From: Yeosuana aromativorans
Lineage (GTDB): Bacteria > Bacteroidota > Bacteroidia > Flavobacteriales > Flavobacteriaceae
DNA: 64,000 bases
Reading direction: 5' to 3'
Assembly: GCF_014646655.1 (NCBI RefSeq)
Contig: NZ_BMNR01000001.1
Location: forward strand, 407,382-471,381
Shown here: positions 41,005 to 50,992 of the stretch, in pieces
Layout: every line of letters starts with the position of its first letter
How positions within the stretch are numbered: position 1 is the stretch's first letter
The notes under the pieces: generated by a model
Seen by the model: the letters and a program-made list of their open reading frames with translations, nothing else
Told to the model about the DNA's origin: nothing
Database searches by the model: none
Translations under genes and position numbers: made by a program

Positions 41005-43641
41005 ATGAAGAAAGCGTTAAAAATTACCGGAATCACCATACTCTCCATTCTAATTTTACTAATTGCCATCCCATTTCTTTTTCAGTCGCAAATTAAAGAT
41101 GCTGTTAAAGAATTTATTAATGACAACCTTAATGCCCATGTTGAGTTTAGTGATGTAAACTTGAGTTTTTTAAGCCATTTTCCTAAGGCTTCTGTTTCTG
41201 TCAGTGATTTAACAATCACCAATTTTGAACCGTTTAAGGACGAAACCTTTGCTACGGCCAGAGACATATCTTTTACCATGTCAATAAAAGAGCTCTTCAA
41301 AGATTTTGATAAAGAGCCTATTGTTATTAATTCCATTACCGTTGATGAAGCTTTGTTAACACTTAAAACGGATAAGTTTGGCAATACCAATTATAATATT
41401 GTAAAAGAAGATAGTAGTAACACAGAAACAAAATCAAGCAGCAAATTTTCATTTGACATTAAAGATTATAGAATAAAAAACAGTGCTTTAACATATCTTG
41501 ACGAAGCATCCAAAATGAAGATTTATGTATCTGAATTGAACCATGAAGGCAATGGCATATTTTCTGCAGAAAAATCTGAATTGGATACCAAAAGCGAGGC
41601 TCACGTAAGCTTTACAATGGACAGCACCAATTATTTAAACAATAATCTTGTCAAGTTAGATGCCTTAATAGGTCTTGATTTGCCAAATGATACGTACACC
41701 TTTAAAGACAACAAAGGCTATATTAACCAATTGCCTTTGGAATTTCAAGGATATGTAAAATTATTGGAAACAGGTGAAGAGGTCAATATCACATTTGAAA
41801 ATCCAGAATCATCATTTAAGGACTTTTTAGCGGTCATTCCAGAAGCGTATTCCAAAAATATTGAGCAGGTTGAAACCACGGGCGATTTTAAAGTAAAAGG
41901 TGCTATTAAAGGAATTGTGTCAGATGAAACCATCCCTACTTTAGATATTAATATCACCTCAAATAATGCATCCTTTAAATATCCCGATTTACCAAAACGC
42001 GTTGAAAACATAACCATTAACACATCTATAAAAAACACAACCGGCAACGCAGATGACACCTATGCAGATATTCACACCCTTGATTTTAAAATAGACCAAG
42101 ATGTTTTCAAATCGTCTGCAACACTCAAAAACCTGACTGGGAACATGTTGGTAAACGCCAACATAGATGGCGTTTTAAATTTGGCCAATATCAGTAAAGT
42201 ATATCCTGTTGAGCTAGACAAAAACTTGACCGGTATCTTAAAAGCAAAAGTCAATACGGCTTTTGATATGGACGCCATTGATACCAACGCTTATGAGCGT
42301 ATTAAAAACAGTGGTAGCATGAGTCTGAGCAACTTTAATTTTTCTTCAGAATCATTGGCGAACCCCATTCAAATCTCTGATGCCAGAATTACCTTTAACA
42401 CGGGCAATGTAAGCTTGAACCAATTCACTGCAAAAACAGGGAAAAGTGATTTAAATGCCACGGGAACCATTAAAGGATTGTTGGGTTTTTTATTGAGTGA
42501 CAAACCACTTCAGGGTAATTTTAATTTAAACTCCAACCGCTTTGCCGTCAATGATTTTATGACTGATAATACAGACGAAACCACTGACAGCAAAACACCA
42601 AGTGAATCCCTTAAAATCCCGGCCTTTTTAGATTGCACCATCAATGCACAAGCCAACACGGTTGATTATGATAATTTACATTTGAAAAACGTAAAAGGCA
42701 CCTTAATCATTAAAGACGAGCGAGCCATATTGCAAAACTTAACCTCCAATCTTTTTGACGGGAATTTGGCAGTCACCGGTTTGGTATCAACCAAAGCAGA
42801 AACTCCAACCTTCAACATGGATTTGGGCATTAATAGTTTTGACATTGGGCAATCGTTTCAAGGATTTGAATTGCTTCAAAACATAGCACCCATTGCAAAA
42901 GCCATTCAAGGTAAGTTTAACACAACCTTGAATTTAAAAGGTTCGTTGACCAATGACTTTACTCCCAACCTAAACTCTTTATCTGGTAATGCGTTTGCAG
43001 AGCTCTTATCGTCAACCATTAACCCATTAAATGCCGAAGTTTTAAATCAATTAGGATCTTCATTAAATTTTATTGATTTTAAAAAATTAAACCTCAACGA
43101 CCTAAAAACCACATTTGAGTTTAGTGATGGAAAAGTGAGTGTAAAACCCTTTCACTTAAAATACCAAGATATTGATATTGAAGTTTCAGGTAATCATAAT
43201 TTTGATAAAACTATGTCATATAATGCTGTATTTAATGTGCCTGCCAAATATTTGGGTAGTGAAGTCAATCGGTTAATTGGTAAAATTGATGACAAATCGG
43301 CAAACAATATATCCATTCCCGTAACAGCCAATATTACAGGAACGTATACCAAACCTTCTGTTACAACCGACTTATCAAGTAGTGTTTCAAAGTTAACAAA
43401 CCAATTGGTTGAAATACAAAAGCAAAAACTACTGAACCAAGGCAAAGGCAAAGTAACCGATTTACTTGGTGGATTGCTGGGGGGAAACCAAAAAACCACA
43501 CAAACAGACTCCACAAAAACACAAACAAGTCAAGTAGATTCAACAAAAACAAATACTGGTAGCACCGTTCAAAAAGAAATCAAAAACGTATTGGGTGGTC
43601 TATTGGGTGGCAAGAAAAAGAAAACAGACACCATAAATTAG
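41005..43641 (+). CDS. AsmA-family protein
   Basis: A protein of 878 residues. An N-terminal transmembrane anchor (about 7-26) is followed by the AsmA start LLIAIPFLFQSQIKDAVKEFINDNL, and a C-terminal AsmA_2 region (about 570-790) with DGNLAVTGLVSTK, GKFNTTLNLKG, KPFHLKYQDIDIEVSGNHNFDKTMSYNA. The rest is long beta-strand-rich repeats as in bridge-like lipid-transfer proteins. The tail (about 800-878) is low-complexity Gln/Thr/Lys with repeated GGLLGG motifs. Related proteins influence outer-membrane lipid transport; a specific role here is inference. Confidence 0.9.
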   Translation: MKKALKITGITILSILILLIAIPFLFQSQIKDAVKEFINDNLNAHVEFSDVNLSFLSHFPKASVSVSDLTITNFEPFKDETFATARDISFTMSIKELFKDFDKEPIVINSITVDEALLTLKTDKFGNTNYNIVKEDSSNTETKSSSKFSFDIKDYRIKNSALTYLDEASKMKIYVSELNHEGNGIFSAEKSELDTKSEAHVSFTMDSTNYLNNNLVKLDALIGLDLPNDTYTFKDNKGYINQLPLEFQGYVKLLETGEEVNITFENPESSFKDFLAVIPEAYSKNIEQVETTGDFKVKGAIKGIVSDETIPTLDINITSNNASFKYPDLPKRVENITINTSIKNTTGNADDTYADIHTLDFKIDQDVFKSSATLKNLTGNMLVNANIDGVLNLANISKVYPVELDKNLTGILKAKVNTAFDMDAIDTNAYERIKNSGSMSLSNFNFSSESLANPIQISDARITFNTGNVSLNQFTAKTGKSDLNATGTIKGLLGFLLSDKPLQGNFNLNSNRFAVNDFMTDNTDETTDSKTPSESLKIPAFLDCTINAQANTVDYDNLHLKNVKGTLIIKDERAILQNLTSNLFDGNLAVTGLVSTKAETPTFNMDLGINSFDIGQSFQGFELLQNIAPIAKAIQGKFNTTLNLKGSLTNDFTPNLNSLSGNAFAELLSSTINPLNAEVLNQLGSSLNFIDFKKLNLNDLKTTFEFSDGKVSVKPFHLKYQDIDIEVSGNHNFDKTMSYNAVFNVPAKYLGSEVNRLIGKIDDKSANNISIPVTANITGTYTKPSVTTDLSSSVSKLTNQLVEIQKQKLLNQGKGKVTDLLGGLLGGNQKTTQTDSTKTQTSQVDSTKTNTGSTVQKEIKNVLGGLLGGKKKKTDTIN

Positions 43642-43745
43642 CTTTTTCGGGGGAATTTTCATGGTTTTACCATAAAGCCGCATATTTATTAGGTTTTCTT
43701 GATAAAAAAGTTATCTTATAAAAAGTATAACTTTAAACTTAATAT

Positions 43746-44609
43746 ATGAGGCAATTAAAAATCACGAAACAAGTTACCAACAGAGAATCTAAATCGCTTG
43801 ACAAATATCTTCAAGACATTAGTAAAATTCCTTTAATTACTGCTGATGAAGAGGTAGAATTAGCACAAAGGATACGAGCAGGAGATCAAAAAGCTTTAGA
43901 TAAACTTACTACTGCTAACTTGCGTTTTGTGGTATCTGTCTCAAAACAATATCAAAACCAAGGCCTCTCGTTACCAGATTTGATAAACGAAGGCAATGCT
44001 GGTTTGGTAAAGGCAGCCAAACGCTTTGACGAAACACGAGGCTTTAAGTTTATATCGTATGCTGTTTGGTGGATACGACAAGCCATACTCCAAGCATTGG
44101 CCGAACAATCCAGAATTGTTAGGTTGCCCTTAAATAAAATAGGATCCATCAATAAAATCAATAAAGCCTATTCTTTTTTGGAACAAACACATGAAAGAGC
44201 TCCAAGTGCCCAGGAAATTGCCAGCAATTTGGACCTCACTCTAAATGATGTGAAACAATCCATGCGGATTTCTGGTAGGCATATTTCTATGGATGCGCCT
44301 TTAAAAGAAGGTGAGGCCTCAACGCTTTATGATGTTGTAAATTCAAATGAATCACCCAAACCAGATGCCGATTTAATGAACGATTCTTTAAACATTGAAG
44401 TCAATCGTGCTTTGGATATGCTATCAGAGAAAGAATCGGATGTATTGCGCCATTACTATGGAATTAATAAAAAACATCCCATGAGCCTTCAAGAAATTGG
44501 GGATTCCTTTGGGTTAACCAGAGAACGTGTCAGGCAAATAAAAGAAAAAGGAATAAGACGGTTACGGCACACGTCAAAAAGTAAAATATTAAAAACCTAT
44601 TTAGGATAA
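43746..44609 (+). CDS. rpoD: Primary RNA polymerase sigma factor (Bacteroidota RpoD/SigA)
   Basis: A protein of 287 residues, the short form usual in Bacteroidota that lacks region 1.1. Region 1.2 is at about 16-50 ([27 protein letters not shown]), region 2 at about 56-125 ([48 protein letters not shown]), region 3 at about 130-205 and region 4 at about 220-280 ([19 protein letters not shown]). It recognises the TTG / TAnnTTTG promoters seen elsewhere in this window. It lies 31 bp upstream of rpsU and probably shares its transcript; a 17-bp palindrome covers the stop codon. Confidence 0.97.
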   Translation: MRQLKITKQVTNRESKSLDKYLQDISKIPLITADEEVELAQRIRAGDQKALDKLTTANLRFVVSVSKQYQNQGLSLPDLINEGNAGLVKAAKRFDETRGFKFISYAVWWIRQAILQALAEQSRIVRLPLNKIGSINKINKAYSFLEQTHERAPSAQEIASNLDLTLNDVKQSMRISGRHISMDAPLKEGEASTLYDVVNSNESPKPDADLMNDSLNIEVNRALDMLSEKESDVLRHYYGINKKHPMSLQEIGDSFGLTRERVRQIKEKGIRRLRHTSKSKILKTYLG

Positions 44610-44616
44610 TCCTAAA
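44600..44616. repeat. 17-bp palindrome at the rpoD stop / rpsU leader
   Basis: TTTAGGAT-A-ATCCTAAA, 8-bp arms around one base, centred on the rpoD stop and 24 bp before the rpsU start. The one-base spacer suits a dimeric DNA-binding site better than an RNA hairpin. Confidence 0.6.
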
Positions 44617-44640
44617 ATTCAAATCTATTAAAAATAACAT

Positions 44641-44835
44641 ATGCTAAAAATTATAGTAAAAGAAGGAGAAAACATTGAACGCGCATTAAAACGCTATAAA
44701 CGCAAACACCGCAATATCAAAGTCATGCAAAATCTAAGGGAAGGTCAGTTTTTTACAAAACCATCCGTTAGAAGGCGACGTGAAATCCAAAAAGCGGAAT
44801 ACATCCAAAACATGAGAGACCAAGAAGATATTTAA
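44641..44835 (+). CDS. rpsU: 30S ribosomal protein bS21
   Basis: A protein of 64 residues: VKEGENIERALKRYKRKHRNIKVMQNLREGQFFTKPSVRRRREIQKAEYIQ, the standard bS21 helix pair rich in Arg and Lys. In Bacteroidota bS21 helps hide the anti-Shine-Dalgarno end of 16S rRNA. No Shine-Dalgarno-like sequence is seen directly before the ATG; GAAGGAG occurs inside the gene at codons 8-10. It follows rpoD by 31 bp and has its own terminator. Confidence 0.97.
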   Translation: MLKIIVKEGENIERALKRYKRKHRNIKVMQNLREGQFFTKPSVRRRREIQKAEYIQNMRDQEDI

Positions 44836-44860
44836 TGGTTTTTACCAAAGCACATTCTCA

Positions 44861-44894
44861 TCCCACTTGCAAGTTCTGTAAGTGGGTTTTTAAT
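44861..44894 (+). terminator. Terminator after rpsU
   Basis: Stem CCCACTT / AAGTGGG with a 12-nt loop, then TTTTTAATTT. Confidence 0.7.
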
Positions 44895-45684
44895 TTATGG
44901 TAATGGCAACTACCAAGCCCTCATTAGCCCGAACATTAAAAACGGTTTCGTCATCAAAAATGAGATATTGGCCTTTTATTCCTTCCAGTTTTCCTGTAAA
45001 CGTTTGTTCTTTAATGAGGTTTAAACTTTTAGGTTTGTCAGGATATTTAATAACGGGAAACTCTAAGTTAGTTTCCGTATTGCTTTCAATAAAATAATCT
45101 TTGGCTTCCTCAGGAATATATTGTTTCAAGCGCTCACGCCACTGAACCAAGTCTACATCTTTAATATCATTTTTAAGCATGCTGCGCCAATTGGTTTTAT
45201 CAGACACATGGTCCTTTAAAGCTACCTCGGTAATGCCTGCTAAATATCGGTTGGGTACTTCCACAATTTCAATAGCCTCATGAGCGCCTTGGTCAATCCA
45301 GCGCGTAGGCACTTGACTTTTTCTGGTTACTCCAACTTTTACATTACTTGAGTTTGCCAAATAGACAATATGTGGCTGTAACTGTACTTTTTTTTCATAC
45401 TCTAAATCCCTGTCCTCTTCATCCAAGTGAGCGGTACTTAACTCAGGTCGCATTATCCAATCCGCGGCCTGGGGTATCTCGTAAAAGCAACTTTTGCAAA
45501 ATCCCTGTCTGTAAATGGGTTTGTCCAATCCACAATTTAAACATTGATATCTAATAAATTGAATGGTTATGTTTTTACCCAACAATTGATTCATATTAAT
45601 GAAATCACTTTCAAACACTAAATAGTATTGAATAGGTTGTGAAAACTCCGTTTCCATTTTTGTCAAAACGCCTTCAAAAGTCAT
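44890..45684 (-). CDS. DUF2797 protein
   Basis: A protein of 264 residues. A zinc-ribbon-like cluster CLNCGLDKPIYRQGFCKSC lies near residues 49-67, followed by PQAADWIMRPELSTAHLDEEDRDLEYEKKVQLQPHIVYLANSSNVKVGVTR, the usual DUF2797 core with a GIY-YIG-like segment (VKVGVTRKSQVPTRWIDQGA). Function is unknown. It is divergent from the GH3-like gene with a 41-bp gap, so the two probably share a short promoter region. Confidence 0.88.
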   Translation of the reverse strand: MTFEGVLTKMETEFSQPIQYYLVFESDFINMNQLLGKNITIQFIRYQCLNCGLDKPIYRQGFCKSCFYEIPQAADWIMRPELSTAHLDEEDRDLEYEKKVQLQPHIVYLANSSNVKVGVTRKSQVPTRWIDQGAHEAIEIVEVPNRYLAGITEVALKDHVSDKTNWRSMLKNDIKDVDLVQWRERLKQYIPEEAKDYFIESNTETNLEFPVIKYPDKPKSLNLIKEQTFTGKLEGIKGQYLIFDDETVFNVRANEGLVVAITIN

Positions 45685-45725
45685 GAAAAAAAGTGTTATT
45701 TTTAAGACTTAAAGATAAAACAAAT

Positions 45726-47240
45726 ATGCCAACAACTTTAGTAAATTCCATTGCATCTTGGTTTTTAAAAAAACGCTTCCATCAAATTGAGCTGTTTTTA
45801 AAATATCCCAATGAAGTGCAAAACGAATTGCTTTTCAATCTTATTGAAGCGGCTAAAGATACCCAAATGGGCAAAAAATATGACTTTGCCTCTATTGAAA
45901 CGTACCAGACTTTTACTGATCGGGTTCCCATTTCAACCTATGAAGATTACCAAGATATTATTGAACGATCACGAAATGGAGAAACCAATATTTTTTGGCC
46001 TACACCCATAAAGTGGTTTGCAAAATCCAGCGGAACCACCAATGCCAAGAGTAAGTTTATACCAGTAAGTATGGAATCGTTAGAAGATTGCCATTATGCC
46101 GCTGGAAAAGATTTGTTGTGCATGTACCTAAACAATAATGAAAACTCCCAAATGTTTACGGGCAAGAGTTTACGGCTTGGCGGCAGCAAGGAACTATATC
46201 GTGAAAACGGAACCGTGTTTGGTGATTTATCGGCTATCCTCATAGACAATATGCCCTTGTGGGCAGAGTTTAGCAGTACGCCGAGCAATAAAGTGTCGTT
46301 GATGAGCGATTGGGAATATAAAATGCAGGCCATTGTTGATGAAACCATTAATGAAAATGTCACCAGTCTTACCGGTGTTCCATCATGGATGTTGGTGCTT
46401 CTCAATAATGCTCTTGAAACCACTGGGAAAAATAACCTATTTGATATTTGGCCAAATCTGGAAGTGTATTTTCACGGCGGCGTGAGTTTTACACCTTATA
46501 AAGACCAGTACAAAAAAATATTGCCAAAAACTGATTTTAAATACTATGAAATTTATAATGCTTCGGAAGGCTTTTTTGCCATTCAGGACCAGAATAATTC
46601 CAGTGAATTATTACTGATGCTTGATTATGGGATTTTTTATGAATTCATCCCCATGGATACCTATGGAACTCCCGAGCAAAAAATAATTCCGTTAAGCGAT
46701 GTGAAATTGAACAAAAACTATGCACTGATAATAACGACCAACGCAGGCCTTTGGCGCTATAAAATTGGGGATACGGTTCGGTTTACTTCCATTAACCCAT
46801 ATAGAATAAAAGTGTCTGGGCGAACCAAACACCATATTAATGTTTTTGGTGAAGAACTCATTATTGAAAATGCCGAAGAAGCCTTGAAAAAAGTCTGCAA
46901 AAAAACGAAAGCTGAAATTGTGGATTATACTGCAGCGCCCATTTTTATGCAAGGTAAAGAAAAAGGTGCCCATGAATGGATCATTGAATTTAAGACCCCT
47001 CCTAAGGATATTGATTATTTTAATGAGTTGTTTGACAATGCCCTAAAGTCTTTGAATTCAGACTATGAAGCGAAGCGTTATAACAACATAACGCTCAACA
47101 AACCTAAAATTCACCTAGGCAGAAAGAACCTTTTTTATGATTGGTTAAAACAGAGCAACAAGTTGGGTGGCCAACATAAAGTGCCAAGACTTTCCAATAC
47201 CCGATGTTATATCGACGAACTGCTACATCTCAATTTTTAA
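45726..47240 (+). CDS. GH3 auxin-responsive-promoter family acyl-adenylating enzyme
   Basis: A protein of 504 residues from the ATG at 45726; an upstream in-frame start at 45693 overlaps the leader. Motifs of the GH3 acyl-acid-amido synthetase family: FTDRVPISTYEDYQDIIERSRNGE, WFAKSSGTTNAKSKFIPVS (ATP-binding), YEIYNASEGFFAIQ, LWRYKIGDTVRF and FGEELIIENAEEAL. The fold is that of ANL adenylating enzymes; the bacterial substrate is unknown. Despite the name it is unrelated to glycoside hydrolase family GH3. Confidence 0.9.
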   Translation: MPTTLVNSIASWFLKKRFHQIELFLKYPNEVQNELLFNLIEAAKDTQMGKKYDFASIETYQTFTDRVPISTYEDYQDIIERSRNGETNIFWPTPIKWFAKSSGTTNAKSKFIPVSMESLEDCHYAAGKDLLCMYLNNNENSQMFTGKSLRLGGSKELYRENGTVFGDLSAILIDNMPLWAEFSSTPSNKVSLMSDWEYKMQAIVDETINENVTSLTGVPSWMLVLLNNALETTGKNNLFDIWPNLEVYFHGGVSFTPYKDQYKKILPKTDFKYYEIYNASEGFFAIQDQNNSSELLLMLDYGIFYEFIPMDTYGTPEQKIIPLSDVKLNKNYALIITTNAGLWRYKIGDTVRFTSINPYRIKVSGRTKHHINVFGEELIIENAEEALKKVCKKTKAEIVDYTAAPIFMQGKEKGAHEWIIEFKTPPKDIDYFNELFDNALKSLNSDYEAKRYNNITLNKPKIHLGRKNLFYDWLKQSNKLGGQHKVPRLSNTRCYIDELLHLNF

Positions 47241-47427
47241 AACCGTTCACTTTATCGGATATATTTGTTTTGCCAAGTTTTTTAACGACTTTAATTTTAC
47301 CTTAATCTAAAACATTTTAAAAAAGTTTTCTTGCTCAATAAATACATTTACTTTTAAAAAATAAATAAGAAAAGCATCGCTATTATCAATTATATCCATT
47401 AATTAATTACATCCATAAAAAATAAAA

Positions 47428-47458
47428 AACCACTCTAAACAGAGTGGTTTTTTTATAG
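47428..47458. terminator. Bidirectional terminator between the GH3-like gene and clpX
   Basis: AACCACTCT-AAAC-AGAGTGGTT with A-run on the left and T-run on the right, in a convergent gap, so it probably serves both strands. Confidence 0.85.
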
Positions 47459-47474
47459 TAACATCTATTAATTA

Positions 47475-48707
47475 TTATGAAACTGCTTTCAGTTTTTTAA
47501 TGGTTGTTTTGGTTATCTTATCTTCAGCATATAGCTTGGTGACATTCAGTTTTTTCTCTTTGCTGCTTGGCAGTTCAAACATGGCATCAGTTAAAATCTC
47601 CTCACACAATGAACGCAACCCTCTTGCTCCAAGCTTATATTCAATAGCTTTATCCACAATAAAATCCAATGCGCCATCAGTTATGCTAAATTCAATATCA
47701 TCCATTGAGAACAATTTTTTGTATTGTTTTATGATGGCATTTTTAGGCTCTGTTAAAATAGCCCTTAATGTTTTGACATCTAAAGGGTCCATATAGGTAA
47801 GCACTGGCAATCTACCAATGATTTCAGGAATCAAACCAAAATCCTTTAAATCCTTTGGAATGATATACTGCAACAGATTGTCTTTATCAACAACGTCTTC
47901 TGATATAGAAGCACTGTAACCAACTGCCTGCATATTCAATCGTCTGGAAATATGGCGCTCAATACCATCAAACGCTCCCCCAGCAATGAACAAGATATTT
48001 TCCGTATTAACTTCAATGAATTTTTGGTCTGGGTGTTTACGACCTCCTTTTGGTGGAACATTTACAACTGTTCCTTCAAGAAGTTTTAACAAGGCTTGTT
48101 GAACACCTTCTCCAGAAACATCTCGAGTAATGGATGGATTATCGCTTTTTCGGGCAATCTTATCTATTTCATCAATAAATACAATGCCTTTTTCTGCTTT
48201 TTCCAGATTGTAATCTGCCGCCTGCAACAAACGTGTTAAGATACTTTCAACATCTTCACCTACATAACCAGCCTCAGTTAAAACCGTAGCATCTACAATG
48301 GCCAAAGGCACATTAAGCATTCTAGCAATGGTTTTGGCTATTAATGTTTTACCGGTTCCCGTTTGGCCGACCATAACGATATTACTTTTTTGAATATCAA
48401 TATCATCAGCGGTTACAGGCTGTAATAAACGTTTATAATGATTATATACAGCAACAGACATTACTTTTTTGGTCATGTTTTGACCTATAATATAGCCATC
48501 AAGAAATTCCTTGATTTGCTGTGGTTTGCGCAGTTTTAGCTCAGCAAATAAATCGCTGCTATCACTTTGCTTTGATTCTTCAATAACAATACCATGCGCC
48601 TGCTCAATACATCTATCACATATATGCGCATCTAATCCTGCTATTAATAAGTTTGTTTCTGGTTTTTTACGACCACAAAACGAACATTCCAATTCTTCTT
48701 TTGCCAT
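47475..48707 (-). CDS. clpX: ATP-dependent Clp protease ATP-binding subunit ClpX
   Basis: A protein of 410 residues. The N-terminal zinc-binding domain has Cys8, Cys11, Cys30 and Cys33. The AAA+ module has Walker A GQTGTGKT, Walker B VFIDEIDK, the [28 protein letters not shown] segment and an arginine finger region near ERHISRRL. The IGF loop for ClpP docking appears as the LGAR-side region and was not resolved further. It unfolds tagged proteins and feeds ClpP. It lies 74 bp after clpP with a long stem-loop between. Confidence 0.98.
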   Translation of the reverse strand: MAKEELECSFCGRKKPETNLLIAGLDAHICDRCIEQAHGIVIEESKQSDSSDLFAELKLRKPQQIKEFLDGYIIGQNMTKKVMSVAVYNHYKRLLQPVTADDIDIQKSNIVMVGQTGTGKTLIAKTIARMLNVPLAIVDATVLTEAGYVGEDVESILTRLLQAADYNLEKAEKGIVFIDEIDKIARKSDNPSITRDVSGEGVQQALLKLLEGTVVNVPPKGGRKHPDQKFIEVNTENILFIAGGAFDGIERHISRRLNMQAVGYSASISEDVVDKDNLLQYIIPKDLKDFGLIPEIIGRLPVLTYMDPLDVKTLRAILTEPKNAIIKQYKKLFSMDDIEFSITDGALDFIVDKAIEYKLGARGLRSLCEEILTDAMFELPSSKEKKLNVTKLYAEDKITKTTIKKLKAVS

Positions 48708-48731
48708 TAATCTTACTATTTACGGAGAAAT

Positions 48732-48776
48732 AAATTGTAATAAATCCCTCAATTAGAGGATTTAAAGTTACAATTT
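48732..48776 (-). other. Long stem-loop between clpP and clpX
   Basis: AAATTGTAA pairs with TTACAATTT, and TAAATCC(C)TC with GAGGATTTA, around a 5-nt loop, with a 3-nt bulge. It starts 6 nt after the clpP stop. No strong T-run follows, so it looks like a processing or stability element rather than a terminator. Confidence 0.6.
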
Positions 48777-48781
48777 TTTAT

Positions 48782-49456
48782 TTAATTTCGAGATAAAATC
48801 TCATCGATCATGCCATATTCCTTGGCCTTATCGGCTTTCATCCAGTAATCTCTGTCACTGTCAGCATACACTTTGTCGTAGTCTTGACCCGAATGCTTAC
48901 TAATAATTTTATATAATTCTTCTTTTAATATTATTATCTCTCTGGCTGTGATTTCAATATCACTGGCCTGACCTTGAGCCCCACCAAGTGGTTGATGAAT
49001 CATGACCCTTGAATGCGTTAATCCACTTCGTTTCCCTTTAGCACCTGCACACAACAATACGGCTCCCATTGAGGCTGCCATACCAGTGCAAATAGTTGCT
49101 ACATCTGGCTTTATAAACTGCATAGTATCATAAATACCCAATCCAGCATAGACACTACCGCCTGGAGAGTTAATATATATTTGAATATCTTTTGACGCAT
49201 CTGTGCTCTCTAAAAACAAGAGCTGTGCTTGAATTATATTGGCAACTTGGTCATTTATAGCGGTTCCCATAAAAATGATACGGTCCATCATTAATCTTGA
49301 AAACACATCAAATATGGCAATGTTCATTTGGCGCTCTTCAATAATGTTGGGCGTTAAGCTTGTTGGGTACATACTACTAATAATTTTGTTGTAATACGTA
49401 CTGCTGATTCCTTGGTCTTTTATAGCGAATTTTTCAAATTCCTTTGCGTAATCCAT
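48782..49456 (-). CDS. clpP: ATP-dependent Clp protease proteolytic subunit ClpP
   Basis: A protein of 224 residues. The catalytic serine is Ser129 in GMAASMGA and the histidine His154 in HQPLGGAQGQ; an aspartate follows in the C-terminal handle region. INSPGGSVYAGLGIYDTM is the conserved oxyanion-side segment. It forms the tetradecameric peptidase core used by ClpX. It lies between tig and clpX on the same strand, separated from tig by a terminator. Confidence 0.98.
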   Translation of the reverse strand: MDYAKEFEKFAIKDQGISSTYYNKIISSMYPTSLTPNIIEERQMNIAIFDVFSRLMMDRIIFMGTAINDQVANIIQAQLLFLESTDASKDIQIYINSPGGSVYAGLGIYDTMQFIKPDVATICTGMAASMGAVLLCAGAKGKRSGLTHSRVMIHQPLGGAQGQASDIEITAREIIILKEELYKIISKHSGQDYDKVYADSDRDYWMKADKAKEYGMIDEILSRN

Positions 49457-49515
49457 GGTGAAATTTTATTATTAAACTTTGATTGAAATCCAGTATTCTC
49501 CATTTAAGATTTTAC

Positions 49516-49556
49516 TGAAAAAATAGGCGCCTAATTTTAAAAAATCAAGCGCCTAA
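49516..49556 (-). terminator. Terminator after tig
   Basis: On the minus strand TAGGCGC ... GCGCCTA (7 bp, long AT-rich loop) is followed by TTTTTTC. It separates tig from clpP, so clpP likely has its own promoter. Confidence 0.75.
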
Positions 49557-49588
49557 ATATAGGGAATTATTCTGTATTAATACGATGC

Positions 49589-50917
49589 TTATTTCTTACT
49601 GTAAGCTTCTTTAACAAAATTTTCATAAGTCACTTCCTTAACCTTTAAATTTACTTTCTCCTTGTATAGGTTAAGTAGCTTCTGGCTAATAAGTTGCTCT
49701 GAAATTCGTCTGGCCTCATCTTGGTTTGACAAGACACGAGCAGCAATATCATCTAGTTCCTTGTCTGATGGGTTTAATTGGCCAAATTGTGCCATTTGCG
49801 ATTTAATCATGTCTTTAGCATGACCTTTTATATCCTCTATGGTCACTTGAATATTGTTGTCTGTAATAAGTTTACCTTCAATTAATTGATAACGCAAACT
49901 TTTTTCAGACTTTTCATATTCTTCTTTTGCTTGGTCAACATCCAGTGGTTTTTCTCCTGCAGTTTGCAGCCATTTTTGTAAAAACTCAGCAGGCAGATCA
50001 AATTTTGTGTTATCCACTAAATATTCGGTAACATCATTTAATAACTTTTGATCGGCTTGTTGTGCAAATTGCTTTTCAGCATCTTCTTTAATTTTAGCTT
50101 TTAACTCAGTAACCGATTTGATCACGTCTTTTCCAAAAAGCTTATCAAACAATTCTTGGTCTAAATCAGCCAATTCTCTTTTGTTGATTTCAGTAATTGT
50201 AAATGTAACGGGAATATCCAGCCCATGTACTTTATCATGACCTACTTTTAAGGCATGCATTAAGTCATGCTCATCATTGTAAAGTCCTTTGGTTTCTAAA
50301 GCAACAACATCTCCAACTTTTGCTCCAACAAACTTTTTGGAAGTTGATTTTTCTTTGAACTTATCTAAAGTAAGCGTGATGGTGTTTTCAATGTCGTGTT
50401 CTTCATTTTTGAAGGTTCCTGTAATTTCACTGTCTTTTTCAACAACATCTTGAGACACTAATTTACCATACTGTTTTTGTATGTTTTCAATTTGCTCATC
50501 AATCATTTTATCGTCGGCCACTATATTGTATTGGGTGATGGCTTTTTTGTTTTTTAAATCGACTTCAAACTCTGGGGCCAATCCCAATTCAAATTCAAAA
50601 GAAAAAGCGTCAGAATCCCAATCGATTGTGTCTTGGGGTTTTGGTAACGGCTGCCCTAAAACATCCAATTTTTCTTCGGTTAAATATTTGTTCAAAGCAT
50701 CTTGCAACAGTTTATTGACTTCATCAACCAAAACTGCTTTTCCATACTGTTTTTTAACCATTCCCAAAGGCACATGCCCTTTTCTAAAACCAGGTATGTT
50801 TGCTGTTTTACGGTAATCTGATAAGATTTTTTCCACTTTATCGCTATAATCTTCTTTTGCGATATCTACTTTCACTACAGCGTTTAACGCATCTAGGTTT
50901 TCTCTTGTAATATTCAT
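49589..50917 (-). CDS. tig: Trigger factor
   Basis: A protein of 442 residues from the ATG at 50917; the in-frame upstream codon at 50947 is not a better start. The ribosome-binding domain has IPGFRKGHVPLGMVKKQYG, with the FRK part of the signature. A middle peptidyl-prolyl isomerase-type domain and the long helical C-terminal chaperone arms follow (residues about 250-430). It binds nascent chains at the ribosome exit. It precedes clpP and clpX on the same strand. Confidence 0.96.
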   Translation of the reverse strand: MNITRENLDALNAVVKVDIAKEDYSDKVEKILSDYRKTANIPGFRKGHVPLGMVKKQYGKAVLVDEVNKLLQDALNKYLTEEKLDVLGQPLPKPQDTIDWDSDAFSFEFELGLAPEFEVDLKNKKAITQYNIVADDKMIDEQIENIQKQYGKLVSQDVVEKDSEITGTFKNEEHDIENTITLTLDKFKEKSTSKKFVGAKVGDVVALETKGLYNDEHDLMHALKVGHDKVHGLDIPVTFTITEINKRELADLDQELFDKLFGKDVIKSVTELKAKIKEDAEKQFAQQADQKLLNDVTEYLVDNTKFDLPAEFLQKWLQTAGEKPLDVDQAKEEYEKSEKSLRYQLIEGKLITDNNIQVTIEDIKGHAKDMIKSQMAQFGQLNPSDKELDDIAARVLSNQDEARRISEQLISQKLLNLYKEKVNLKVKEVTYENFVKEAYSKK

Positions 50918-50992
50918 TTTAATTGGTATGAAGCCCAAAACGGGCATTTAACATATAAGGTATTTAATAACCAGCAATTTATATAACTAAAA

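Noticed and set aside
45726-47240. Reading the GH3-family gene as a glycoside hydrolase family 3 enzyme
   Set aside because: Its motifs are those of acyl-adenylating GH3 auxin-responsive proteins; the shared name is accidental.
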